Positions 50,401 to 62,608 of a stretch of 64,000 bases of DNA are shown here, piece after piece. The DNA is taken from the NCBI GenBank assembly GCA_016801885.1, contig CM028888.1, positions 9,258,170 through 9,322,169 of the forward strand, in the 5' to 3' direction. The translations under genes were made by a program, and so were the position numbers. The stretch is from Toxotes chatareus (Eukaryota; Chordata; Actinopteri; Toxotidae). Numbering within the stretch: position 1 is the first letter of the stretch; every line of letters begins with the position of its first letter. Under the pieces are notes generated by a model. That model searched no databases. It was not told where the DNA came from and worked only from the letters and a program-made list of their open reading frames with translations.

Positions 50401-52431
50401 AATTTGCTCTTGTGTATGGAAATGCATGCTTGTTGCACGCAGAAATATTTACATAAAACAAAGTAGTGGCTCTGCCTCTGCTTCTGCAGCCTAGCTAGCT
50501 TAGCTGTTACACATTTCCCCATCCACTCAGGCAGGGGACACAACATGGACGCTGAGAAAGTGTCATAACATGTAACTTTTTTAAATATTGGGGAAAGAGA
50601 AATAAAGAAATGAGAGAGACAGAGAGAGGTGTAGTACCTGTTTGAAATGGTTTCAGAGCCTGCTGCCCACAGGCTGTGAGCTCCTGGGTCGAGTTGGCAA
50701 TAGGAGCTGATACATCTGCTCTCAAAACACTCACTTTCAATGGAGTACTTAAAAAGAAATACAATGCACTGAGGCGGCATAAAAGAGTGCTTGGCAAGCA
50801 TCTGTCATCTGTTCATTGTGTATGTATGTGTGTGTGTCTGTGCAGGTGTATAAAGGTGCATATGTAGGCATGTGTGTGTGATTTCCAGGATGATGAACCC
50901 TTGGTTTAGATGGTATCCCTGTAAGACAGAAAACAGAGAGAGGAAGATGTGTTAAGAAGAGACAGGGAGAGAAAGAGGGGCGCCCTGGTATGCTGCCTTG
51001 AGTAAATAAAGGTTTTCTCTTATAATTATGGAACATATTTTATCATATTCAAACATACAGAAATATGCAAACACACACCTACACATACCCCTACTCCATT
51101 TCACATTTGTCCACATCTGCCTTCACACGAGCACAAATGAACATTGGTATGATGTAACAGTAAGCTCCTGTTCAGTGTTGCTGAGAAGGTTGGCATCCAT
51201 TCCGGGCTGAATTTAAAATCTGAATTTATTCAATCCCTCGCTGCCAGTGTTGTTCACAAAGATCTTGTGAAACTTGTCTGGGAACCTCTCCCAGGTAGTT
51301 CACACCTCCACCTCCTCCGCCTGATTTGTTAAAGCAGGAGACACTTTTGACAGCACTGAGAGCCATTTTCAGCCAGAGAACTTACATGGCTGCTGGGGGG
51401 GGGAAAAAAAGGCCAGCTTTCTGTGTGTTTTTGGTTGGTAGGTCAGTTAGGCATTTGGGAACAGAGTTGGGACTGTGTGTCCATGTACTGTAAAGGGCAA
51501 ACATGTTATGGTAAATTAAATCGATTTAGCAAATTAAAACAATTTATTTGCATGCAGTATGTACAGATGTGTTATTGTATCTGCAGGTGTGAGCACTGAC
51601 CTTCAATTCTAGTTTAAACTCTTGAACATGTGCTAAATGTTCACTAACTGGTAGATTTGTGCGTCTATATAAACACGCATGTTTTTGACTGAGATTGTGT
51701 GGAGTTATAGGGACCCTGGTCATATGCTAAATATTGTATATTGATTTATGCAGCCATATGTGTCAAATATTGTTATACTATAGCAGGTCATTACATAGAT
51801 TATACTGGTACCAATCAAATTGCTGGATTTAAATGAACCATTTAAAACAGCTCTGATACAAATGTGTACATCCGATTTCCACGTGAAATTACACAATATT
51901 ATCCATTCATAGTACTTCATAGATGGTTCAGTCTAAATTGACTGAGGACTGCATTCCAAAACAACTAAAAAATTCCAATCAATAAATTGATTATCAACTA
52001 ATTAACTCATTTTCCCAATAGAGCAGACTACCATTCAATTTTAAGTGAAACAAAGCTATTTTTCAGTTTGATGCTGTTACACATGAGTAATAATACAACA
52101 CAAATATAGGAAAACAATCTACACATTAATACATACGTACAATAATACACACTACAGTATCTGGAGGACAAAAAGTGCCATTGCACAAAGTGCTTAGATG
52201 TGATCACTTCCCAGATCTCTTACTAAATCTGATTCACCTGTGACATCAGACTTAACCAGTGACACAGTGTGAAACAAGAACAGTTGATACGATTACCTGC
52301 AGTTTTATGTATCATATGTAATGATAAATAATTGACACATAATGTCTGTTGCTTTCTGTGTTGCAATGTCATCTATGCACTCGCCAGTCTTTGCTGTTGA
52401 GTGGCTCTCAAATATTAGCAACTAATACTTT
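41418..52431. other. Intergenic, no gene supported
   Basis: AT-rich DNA with a near-palindrome at 43,003-43,019 (TTCAGTTCAGAACTGAA) inside a segment resembling a fish interspersed repeat (about 42,968-43,034). It also has a CT-rich stretch near 44,930-45,130, a GT run at 45,345-45,364, GAAAT units at 47,707-47,727 and a TTTC run at 49,639-49,668. No protein-like exon is recognised. Confidence 0.6.
49639..49668. repeat. (TTTC)n microsatellite
   Basis: About seven TTTC units. Confidence 0.92.
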
Positions 52432-52617
52432 TATTTAAGACACTTGCAAATGATAAGTCATAATTGCATCCAGTGTGACTTATAGTGAGTCCCTTGCTCT
52501 AGGGCACAGTGACAGGACATGCACCTGATGACAGACTCATATTGGCTCTTGCAGAGACTGAACTTGTGACCTTTAGATGATGGGACCATTTCTTTTTAGA
52601 CGAGACTGCCCTGCTAC
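52432..52617 (-). mobile_element. tRNA-derived SINE, minus strand, degraded
   Basis: Read on the minus strand from 52,617, the head GCAGGGCAGTCTCGTC leads to a B-box-like AGGTCACAAGTTCAGTCTC (52,554-52,572). The body follows with GTGCCCTAGAGCAAGG and ACTATAAGTCACACTGGATG, ending TCATTTGCAAGTG. This order (B box, GCCCT-GAGCAAGG, GTAAGTCGC-TGGAT, CTGCTAAATG) is that of a common teleost SINE with a conserved 3' domain. It is mutated throughout. Confidence 0.6.
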
Positions 52618-55600
52618 ATTAACTGTATTTGCCCAAGTAACCAGATGGTCAATATACATCTATACAGTCTGTAAAGAAGACTAATAGGCAGTACATAGAG
52701 AGACAAGATTCCTCTTTGCTCGGATATGGCTGGATGATTAATGCTGAGTAGATGAGGGAGAGGGACAGCACTCTGCTTAGCCTGTTGGGCTGTCCTGTCT
52801 TATAAAAGAGGAGGCAGAGAACAGGCAGTTCACCATGGGAGAGAGAGAGGGGGGTGGTGCATAGAGACAAGAAGGGGGTAGCAGAGAGAGGGAGAGAGTG
52901 TTTCTGAGAGAGTGACACTGAGATAAAGTGAGAAAGCAATTGAGCGTAAGGGATAATAGGAAAGAAAGAAACAGCATGTGTATGTGAAGAGAAAGTCAGG
53001 AACAGAGAGCAATTTTCTCGTGTGGTAACAATTTATCTTATAAGTATTTAAAAATGCCTGCATGTATGTGCTTACGTGTGCACATAGATGTCCATGTAAA
53101 CACAGGCAGATGTGTGATAAATGCATTCATGCAAGCACACACAAACTAGGTGAGAAAGGCGGATGAAGCAGTTCCCACGAGGCCACAGAGAGAAATATGA
53201 TAGATAGGGGATCGCTGTTTATATCGGTCTTCTTCGCTTCCTGACTGAGTGGTCTGTAATTGAATGATCATTACACCAAAGTTATGGCTATGGACCCACA
53301 GTCGAAAATAGGAATTGAGTTGGAAACAGCATTTAGCGGTTTTGATTTATGAGCAACAATGGGAAAGTTGTTTTTCAAGCGTGGCACTCTGATGGGCAAT
53401 AAAGAGGAGCAAGGCTTATCGCCTGCTGTACCTACTCTGACACACATACACCAGTCAGCCTGCCAGCTAAACAGCCAGCAACCAGTCAGCCAACCAGCTG
53501 GGGCCCTTCATGGAAGGAAGTGTTTTGAGCAAATTTGTTTCCTTCATGTCTCGCCCTGAATGGCGCTATTCATTAAAATAGCCTCCAGTCGGTAGGCACT
53601 GCTGCCACGGCACATTTATACACTTGTACGCCCGTATCCTCACAGAAGTAGACACACACACACAAATCCACCTGCACACACACACTCACACAAACAGACA
53701 CTCTTTTCTTCTGGTCCAGCTCATCTTTGCAGGAGGGCCTTCTGTAATAAAAGCAAATCTACAAAGAGAAAAATAGGGTCCACAGCCTGTTTTCAGTTAG
53801 GGCCACTGGAGCTGTATATTTATTTCTCAGGAGTGAAAAGGACTACCCTCTTTCATTTACTGGTTGTGGTATTTGGATTAAGGTGAATCTAACTCAGAAT
53901 GAAGGGGTCACTAGAGTGGGTGGTGCCATATAAAAATAGCTATGAAATGTGTTAGCTGTGGAAGAGAGAGGCATTGTACAGATCATAATTCTATATGACT
54001 GAGGAATGCTTTAATTTCCACCAAAGCTAGTGTCTACAATGACTCTGTTCAGACTCACAGTTCAGCTCAGTCACATGTGCATTATTGTCACCTTAAGCCG
54101 TGATTACATGCTGTCACTTTTATGCATCTTCACTAGCCAGATCTCAAATCTAATTGCATTAGGTCTTGGTTGCAAATAAGAGCAACCCCTACACCAGTCC
54201 AGAGAGTTTTGGTAAAGCACCTGAAGCTGTGTCACTCCTCATCAAGAGTTCATGCCATTCTCCCACCTATACAGATCATTCTGTGGCTGCACTGATTGTG
54301 GATCAGATTAACAATACAACAGCATGTTACACCTTCTGTATGAGTCAAAGCTACATGTTGAAATCGCTGGACCCCCTTATTTCATTTAACATCACTGAGT
54401 AGTTTCTGGTAATCTGGCTTTTAAAACATTTTATTTGTGCTACACCTGTTGGCAAGACAGGATTGCCTTAAGTAATTACAAAGGGACATCACTGGTAACA
54501 AAGACAAGAAAAAAAATCAAACTTTCATCAGCACTGTAATTCATATAGAAATCACCATTGTACCAACAAGGACAAAGACTGTTTTGTTGTATTCTTAAGC
54601 TTGTTGGTATGCAGCCATTTTGTAAGTTAAAATGAAGTCAACTGAAGTCAACTGTAAATTCTTCCACCTTCTGCAACAACAGCCATATTTGATGACAGTT
54701 TTCATCAATGCCAGACATCTTGACTTTTACAGCAAGGTAAAATCAATCAATCACAGTGACAACCTGTGGTTTTACTTGATTTTGCTCTGACCGGTACCAG
54801 CACCTCTGGGATTTTCAGTTATGAGCCCTGGGGCGCTGTGTGTTGTATCACCTCTTCTTTCCTTTCATCACCCCTCGCCAAACTCACTGTACTTGCTCGG
54901 TCATACACTGAATGAATGTGCAGGCATTCATTCAGTTCATGTCCAGTTTTGCACACATATGTGCACATGAATACAAACAGAAACACTCTTTCATTCTATA
55001 TTACATGTGATTTCCTTATTTTTAATTCCTGTTGATTCCCAGAGCCTTAAGGCCACCACTCTGCTGCTTTCCTACAAGCAACTTGTCAGGGTCTGCCTCT
55101 TGCTTACAGTCCATACCAATTAATTGAAACAGTTAGGACAGTGTCACTAAGGGGGTTAGTCACACAGAGCTATCCTGATGCCTGCCAACACTGTCATGTC
55201 ATCTGACTTGTCTCAGCTCAGGCTTCAGGGCTTTTCCCTTTTTAGAGAACAAGCAAGGCAGGGAATGAATGAAGCTGAACCCACACAGTTAAAAAGCCTC
55301 AGGAGTGGGGATGCACATTGATATTGTGCACATAAATGCAGAACCAGGCATATGCATCTGTTTAGAGCATATGGTTGAGACAAATCAAACACACAAACTT
55401 ACTTACAATCACACATTATAAAGAAGAGATTTCTCAGTCAACCAGTATAACCCTCAGCATTCTGTCAAAGTGTCAAACCCTACAGGAGCTGTAGAGGTAA
55501 AGTACGAGCAGCTTAATGTCATGAGAACACTGCAGCGTGATTTAATCTGTTGACAGACGTATTGCTTTGGCAATATATACTATGCCATGAAGACTGCTGT

Positions 55601-57478
55601 GCGTATCTGCTATCAATAAAAATGTATATGTCTCAGTTTATCATGCATTTGAAAGACACCACTTGTGAAAATGACGTTAATGTGCCTCTTAGCCTTCATA
55701 ATTCACCTCGACAACCACAGTCTTGTTTGTTTGCTGTTTCAAATGATGTTCTTTGTACTGTACGGTGTTTTGATTTATGTCATATGCCAGATTTTAGATA
55801 TTTTTAGTGGTAGCCTAATTAGCATAGATTATAAAATGTAAATTAAAAACTTGCCTGACACATCGACACAACATGTGTAGCTTATTTAACTTTTGCACAA
55901 GAACTTGTTCTAAATACTGGAGGTCCTGAATTAGAATGTTAATGAGATACACCTGATAAAATCTGCTGGTGTCATGACAAATGATACTGAAACTGAAATA
56001 TCGCCAATATTGGATGCCAGTAATTTTGATTGCAAAATATCAGCATCAGCAATTCACTGTGTTTAGTGCACATTAACAAATATTATCTTGGTACATTGCT
56101 ACAATGGCAACCTCTGTAAACATTACCTGCTGACATTTTCAATGTTAGCATTCAGCTCAAAGCACCGTAATGCCTTGGCACAGTTTTACGGACAGCTATC
56201 GTGGTCGTACACTAGTGTAATCCACGACAAACAAAAAACTTTATAATGCTACTCAGATACACAACAGAAATTTGTTTGCATTTTCTTGCCATCATTAAGG
56301 CCATAGTTTACTGTGTGTAGAAAGCAGAGAGACCTACAGGCGATGAGTATTGCAGCCGGTTGGCACTGTAGAGTGCCAGACACATTGCAAAACGTTGAAT
56401 GACAAATACAGAGCCTGCCCGTGTTTTCTGGTGGTCTTGTTTTACAATTACAACTCAACTACTGTATCAAACCTGTGACCACTCTTCAACTTTGCTGACA
56501 CATTTGGAAAAAGCCACATGGTAAATAATTATAGCTGAAAGTGTAAGAACATTGTGTGGCTGATGAATAATATATGGGCTCTCAGGCTGGTAAACACATA
56601 TATAAAAGAAATAAGCATATAATGGAGACAAATACATACTGTACACTCCCATAATACCCCCCATGACACACATAGACACACACATACATATATGAACAGA
56701 CAAAAGAAGAGCTGATAAATAAATCCAAGTACAACTGTACCATGTAAACCTGTGAGACATACACAGTGTCTACCATATTTTCTAAGTATTGGCTCTGAAT
56801 CTAAACATACAGTATAGACTCAATGTGCAGTCTGATAAACAGGATGTAATGTGGCCTTTTCTGGCCCAAAGTACCTGTGAACAAACTGCAATATCATATA
56901 TATTGCTTGCTTCCTACCTCTCCTTGAATAATTTATTTTTTTATATTAAATGATAAGAGACAAATGGATAGCTTCAGCAACATTTTATGAAGCCAGGCAG
57001 CTCATAAGCATCAGCACCAACGACGTCAGTAAGATTTTCTCTTATTTCATGTAAACAATCCATTAAATTCTCTTTCACTGGCCGTGTAGTTGACCATTCA
57101 GTTTCATGTTTTAATTACCACAGTTACTGCTATTAAAAATGTTTTTAATGAGATTTAGGAGTTTAAAGAGCTGAAAAGTCTGGCCCTGTTTCATTGCCCT
57201 CAGTGGTCAGCAACCCATCTGCATCTACATGTCTAAACTAGTTCACATTTCCTATAGGAATAATGGGTTATCACACAAGTAGAGAACTTGTGCATATGTT
57301 ATGCAGTAGCCTGGCTGAGGTTTTGCTAGATTTATTTGAATAAATTATAGTCACTGTGGAGTTAGTTGCATAAGAATAGTCCCACCATCACTCTCTGACT
57401 TACGCAGTAAACACCACCCTATGCTCCTTGTACAACAAAACGAATGCTGGAATTATTTGTAACAACCATGCCATCTTT
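52618..57478. other. Intergenic and 3' flank of gabra6
   Basis: No further gene is supported. The right part, from 57,478 leftward, is the 3' UTR and flank of gabra6. Candidate poly(A) signals (AATAAA in gene sense) lie at 57,331-57,336 and 56,932-56,937. A GA-rich stretch is at about 52,840-52,940. Confidence 0.6.
57331..57336 (-). terminator. Candidate poly(A) signal of gabra6
   Basis: AATAAA in gene sense, about 145 bp after the stop codon. It is the nearest canonical hexamer; a second one at 56,932-56,937 would give a 3' UTR of about 545 bp. Chance occurrence is likely in AT-rich DNA. Confidence 0.3.
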
Positions 57479-57739
57479 TCACCTGGACATCTCCATGGTG
57501 TCCTTGGTGAGATAGACGATCCAGTAGACCAGGTTGAAGGCGCCAAATGAAAGGGGAAAGAGGATGCGGGAGTATTTATCGATGATGCTGGTGCCAGTCA
57601 GAACGTTGTTGGCTGGTACAGCTGAACCCTGCTGCAGGAAGGCTTGGGCATTGACAGGTGGGTTGGGAAATGTTTTGGCAGGGCGGTCAAACAGCAGAGT
57701 AGAGTTCATCCTCTTCTTCAGCACATTACTGGCATCCAC
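57479..57739 (-). CDS. gabra6: GABA-A receptor alpha-6 subunit, terminal coding exon
   Basis: This is the C-terminal exon of a second GABA-A receptor alpha subunit, part of a pentameric GABA-gated chloride channel (alpha-6 is typical of cerebellar granule cells). It starts after a TCTCTAAG acceptor and gives 86 codons and a TGA stop. It encodes the end of the intracellular loop (VDASNVLKKRMNSTLLFD ...), then GTSIIDKYSRILFP, TM4 (LSFGAFNLVYWIVYL) and a short tail TKDTMEMSR. Y-S-R-I-L-F-P, F-N-L-V-Y-W-I-V-Y-L and K-D-T-M-E are shared with alpha-6 and partly with alpha-4; L-V-Y-W-I and the alpha-1 neighbour favour alpha-6, since alpha-4 pairs with alpha-2. All earlier exons lie beyond the right edge. 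Confidence 0.9.
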   Translation of the reverse strand: MDASNVLKKRMNSTLLFDRPAKTFPNPPVNAQAFLQQGSAVPANNVLTGTSIIDKYSRILFPLSFGAFNLVYWIVYLTKDTMEMSR

Positions 57740-60137
57740 CTTAGAGAGGCAAAGAGGAAAAGTTTAGAAACTGTGAGGAAATTCACATTAAAGAGAATAT
57801 TGCATGATGTAAAATATGGGTATTAATAATGAAACTGGTACTGTGCTGTTGTACCCTAATGTTAGTGGCATATTTGCACAGCTGTGAGTTGATCAGTGCA
57901 TGTGGGGAATGTGTGTGTCTGCAAAAAACTATGTCTAGAATACCAATGAGCACCACAGTAATTAAGCTCAACAAAGGAAATCAATGATGTTTTGCTGTAG
58001 ATTTGATGTGATTTCAATCAGCCCGTTTCATGAAGATTGATGCAGTTGTGGGAAGCAAACAAAACATATTAAACAAAAGAGGCTCACAGTATTTTGACAC
58101 ATGGTTATCGCTATGCCTCATCAACTTTCAGTAAACCAGTGTGATCTCGGCACACGCTCCCTGCTCCAATACTTGTAAATCAGATACAGTATGTGTACAG
58201 AGGGAAAGGGAATGCGCATCTGGGAAATGGGTCAAGGAACAGTGTGTTGCCTGTAGGTAGAGTCAGGGAATATGAGAGATGGGGACTAAAAGAGAGTGCA
58301 GTCCTTTTTTAAACCAAAGAAATTGTATAAAATTTTATTCTGACAGTAGCACCACAGAAATAGAACAAACAGTCACGTCTTCATGGCTCCACTGATTCAT
58401 GATGTAGTAGTCAGGAAATGAATGTTATGAACAATTAAAGAGAAACATAATCAAATATTTAGCATTTTGTCCTGTGAAGCCTTATGTTTGCAAGACTGTA
58501 TTCTTGATAAGTTCTATTTCAGTACCACATTTTCAAACAAGAACCAAAACCAGTTCGTGATTCTGGAATAAATCATACTTTTGCAGAATAATGTTCTCTA
58601 CAGTCATGACTTTGAAAAGATGTTTTCAAGTTTTAAGAAATAAACTCCCTATAGTTCACTGACCAGTCCAGCTTTGCTGTTGGATTTAGTGCACAGTGGA
58701 TATTTTTCCAGGCTAGAATCTTGGAACAAAAACTGATCTTGAGAGATTTAGGTTGGATTTGTAAGGCTTCAGGATTACATGTTCCTCTACAGGTTGAGAA
58801 ACTACTAAACTGTTACAATCCTCTGACTGAGGGGAACCCTTCCAAAAATGCAAGGGGGCCAATGTACAATAAGATAAGTCCTTGAGTTATTAATTTTACT
58901 AAACTTGAAATATTTGCAGATGTGCAGGTTTCATCCAACAGTAAATGTACACTCAAGAATTGCACATAATGTTTATTAAGAGATTCATTTATGTTTTTAA
59001 TGGTCTGACATTGCCTTGATGTTCATCTCCAAAGCAAGCTCATCAGTCACTCTATACTATAGAGTGCAATTCATTTGACCATTCGACACTGTGGATTTGA
59101 TTATGTTCTTATTATTCCAATTCTGTCTGAAGATCTGACATCAGAAACATAACCATGGGAACATATAACAAAGAAAAAAATATTCATATAGTGCATTTCT
59201 GCTGAGTTTTTCCATGTCCAAGGTGAAGGTCTAAGGATAGGGGGTCTTCTATTTTGTACAGATTGTAAAGCCCTCTGATAACATTTCATGACTTTGGCTT
59301 AACGTCACTATATATAACAGTTACAGACTCTTTCTGCCTCTCTGTGAAAGCATAAAACTGTAATCCATGGTATTCGTAAAACAGAAGATCATCCTTCACT
59401 GTGGTATAGTACAGAGTGTGACAAAGACAGAGAGAGAGGGAAAAAAGGATGCTGCACTGTGATCAAAGAATTTAAAAATCCTTCAATTCTTTTCAGGCTT
59501 CATTACTATGAGACATTTCTTTAAGGGACTGCAGTCTTCCCTAAAACAATCTTATCCATTTTTCAGTCTTGACACACAAAGGTAAAAATGTAATGGAACG
59601 ATATGAAAGGTATATAGGATAGAAGAAGGGATTTGCAAAACCCTTTAGTAACATGACAGGGGGATTGGCTGTGAAAGGGAGTGGGTCCAGGTGATCTAAC
59701 AGTTGTATCACTGCTCATTTGTAAGGCCAAGGTTAATTTGAGTTTTGAGGATTTACACTCAAACAGGAATTTGATCGTAAAGGTCTGTTTATTTTCTGCT
59801 GTAACTAAACCCCAGGCTGTAGCTTTAAATGTCAGCTACCTAACACTGTAACGGCTCCCTCTGAGGTAAAAGTTCATGATTTGAGTACACCTTGCATGCA
59901 TTTCCTATGTGGCAAATAATGTACATGGTGTACTGTATGTACATGCAGCTGATCCGATGTACAAGCTATTTTTGATAATGACAACAGGCTTGCTTGGCTT
60001 CTTCCTGGTCAAATCCCAGAGGGATCAGCTCCTCTTCTCTTTATCCACTGCTCTAGATTTCAATGGCACTAGGAGGATGGGCACTGACTGATGGATATGT
60101 GGATGTTGTTTGGGTGTGAATATTTACATGTGTGCGT

Positions 60138-60166
60138 GGGGTGGGGGCAGGGGCAGGGGCGGGGGG
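60138..60166 (+). repeat. G-quadruplex-type G-run cluster
   Basis: Five runs of four to six G are separated by one- or two-base loops (T, CA, CA, C). This fits the intramolecular G-quadruplex pattern on the plus strand. Confidence 0.85.
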
Positions 60167-61102
60167 CAACATGTGATTAACGTGTGTTTTATACTGTGCG
60201 TGAAATAAGGTTACACTAACTGTGCACTATCAATATGTGTGGCATGGGAGTAAGTGCATACAGGTTCATCCCTGTGGGTGTTGAGTGGGTGTATATACGC
60301 TTGTGGATGAGTATTAGGAGGCAGTACAGAAGGATATCTGTATGTAAATGTACTTTTTATAATGGTGTATTTGAAGCAAGGCAGTAAGTATCCTTAATAT
60401 CACGGCTATGACACTCTGTTTTCATTGTTAAGGTTTAGAAAGTAACAGAATAAAAGTGGATATAGATTGGAGTTAAAAATGCAAAGTACACGATCATCTT
60501 TTTGGTTTGTGCAAATTATGCAAATGCAAATTAAGCAAGTTAACACAGACTACCGGTACTTGAGTAGCTGCAAGTAAAATGTTTTACAATATCCCTTTAA
60601 TATTACGCTGCAGTCTTAACATCTACTGGGGAAAGGTTAATAGATTGTGGACTGGCATTCAAGAAAACAAGGCTTTGACTTTAAATCACGCTCTCCCCAG
60701 TTCCCAGTTATATAAGGTTACATTCCAACTTGATGAACTCATGAAAGTATTGCCACTAACTTGCTATGTGACTTGCTCCACGGGGAGCTATAAAGAAAAG
60801 CAATAAAGCTCTCAAAAAGTCTAACCCTGTTTTAGAAATCAGCAGACGATTTGGTCACATAGTGATCCCCAATTCCCCTAGGGGGAATAGTCAAAACAGA
60901 TCACAAATGTCCAAGTGTCCAAGGTGAAAGTAATGTTCAAGACCAAATATTCGATTTAAACATTGATTTTGACCCAAGCAAACATTTTCCATTCCAAACA
61001 GACAGAAGACATCTGATTCTGAAAATAGCTTTTAAGATGAAAACTGCTGCTGGTTCACAGGAAGTTTGCGTTGGGAATGCCACATGTTCTCTGCTGCCAA
61101 GA

Positions 61103-61125
61103 ACACACACACACACACACACACA
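61103..61125. repeat. (CA)n microsatellite
   Basis: About 11 CA units. Confidence 0.93.
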
Positions 61126-62159
61126 TTAGCAAATGGTTTGCACAATACTGACTGGTGACTAAAGAGCCATAAAACACAAATAAGAATACATCAAAGACAC
61201 CAAATGTGATGTTAAATGAAACTGACAATTTATCCAATCATGAAGGGGGATTCCTCAGTTTCACATATTCCACTGACCTATGGTTGGTAAAGATAACACA
61301 TTGAGAGATGTAGCAATGTGCCAGCAAAAGGTGGAGAAAAGGAAGGCTGCTTGCTAATGTAAACATGCAACAAAAAGATGGCATTGCAAACATTTTATGA
61401 GGAAGGAGCATTCAACACATTTGTTAGACCTCAGGAATGCTCTGTGTTTTTGTGAGAAATACATAAACATAAGATAAACAAATATTAACATAAACCTGTT
61501 TGCAAGAAAACTCAACCATACTGTACCCTGTATGACACTTTTTGCTGTCAACATCCTTGCCTGAGCTTCAAAATCATAACACTCATTCAGTCTAATTATC
61601 AGGACACCGAGACGGCAGGACAAATGCTTGAAAATCAGAACTGTCCCAAATTAATCAGGATGTTTCTTCACCTAAGCAGTGATCACCAATCTTATGATTA
61701 CCGGCACCTGTGGCTAGGCCTATAAATAAAGTTCCCTTCTTTCTATCACTCTCTTTTTTCCTTTATTTCCTCCTACGACTCTTAATTTCCTGCACCACGC
61801 ACTTCACCACCTACTCACATACACCACCGACAATGCATGCAGCACCCTTTACACTCACTGATAAACACCCCCCTTCCCTTTTGTGTTTACAGCTGTATAT
61901 TTGATTCATTAAATAAACCATTTAACTTATGCTGTTGTGAGGTTTCCATTCCTGTTTATGGTTTTACCCGACAGTCATAACAGGTTGTAGTGTTTTAAAT
62001 CGTGACTGAGGGGTGGCTATTTCTATTCCCAGTGATACACCATTGTTTTTTTTTCCCTTTTTCTAATGAAGAGTCTTCCCTCCTACATATTTGGTGAAAG
62101 CAGTCATTTTCCATGATGCATCCCTCCCACTCTCTCTTTCTGTCAGTGTAACTTTCTCT

Positions 62160-62180
62160 CACACACACACACACACACAC
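62160..62180. repeat. (CA)n microsatellite
   Basis: About 10 CA units. Confidence 0.93.
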
Positions 62181-62584
62181 AAAACACAAAAACAAACCAC
62201 ACTGGCCCCTCACATCCATCTCTCCATCTTGTTCCACAAAAATGGACTGAGCCAGCTTTCTCAGCCCCCACTCCACGTCACTGTGGTGGCTGCCCTCCTT
62301 CTTGTGAGCCTGCAGTGATCTGCTGGATATTCCCTTAATCTATGGCTCTTACATAATCTGTAGCAACATCGTTCACAGAGCCACTGGCTGTCTCCTCGTG
62401 TCACTCTCTGTGGTTATCACACAGTTACAGGGCAGAATAGAGGACTAGGAGAGAGGGATGGATGATAGATATGCTGTGGATGGATGGATGGATGGATAAG
62501 ACATTGTGTAGAGTGATGAGTGAATTATATGGATGTGAGGGAAGTAATTGTTGCAGCTAACATGTGTGCACATATATACGTGCC

Positions 62585-62608
62585 TGTGTGTGTGTGTGTG
62601 TGTGTGTG
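62585..62608. repeat. (GT)n microsatellite
   Basis: About 12 GT units. Confidence 0.93.

Noticed and set aside
50364..50801. 145-codon minus-strand frame
   Set aside because: Overlaps other open frames on both strands, has no domain, and the region shows no exon boundaries.
57534..57767. 77-codon plus-strand frame
   Set aside because: Antisense shadow of the gabra6 terminal exon.
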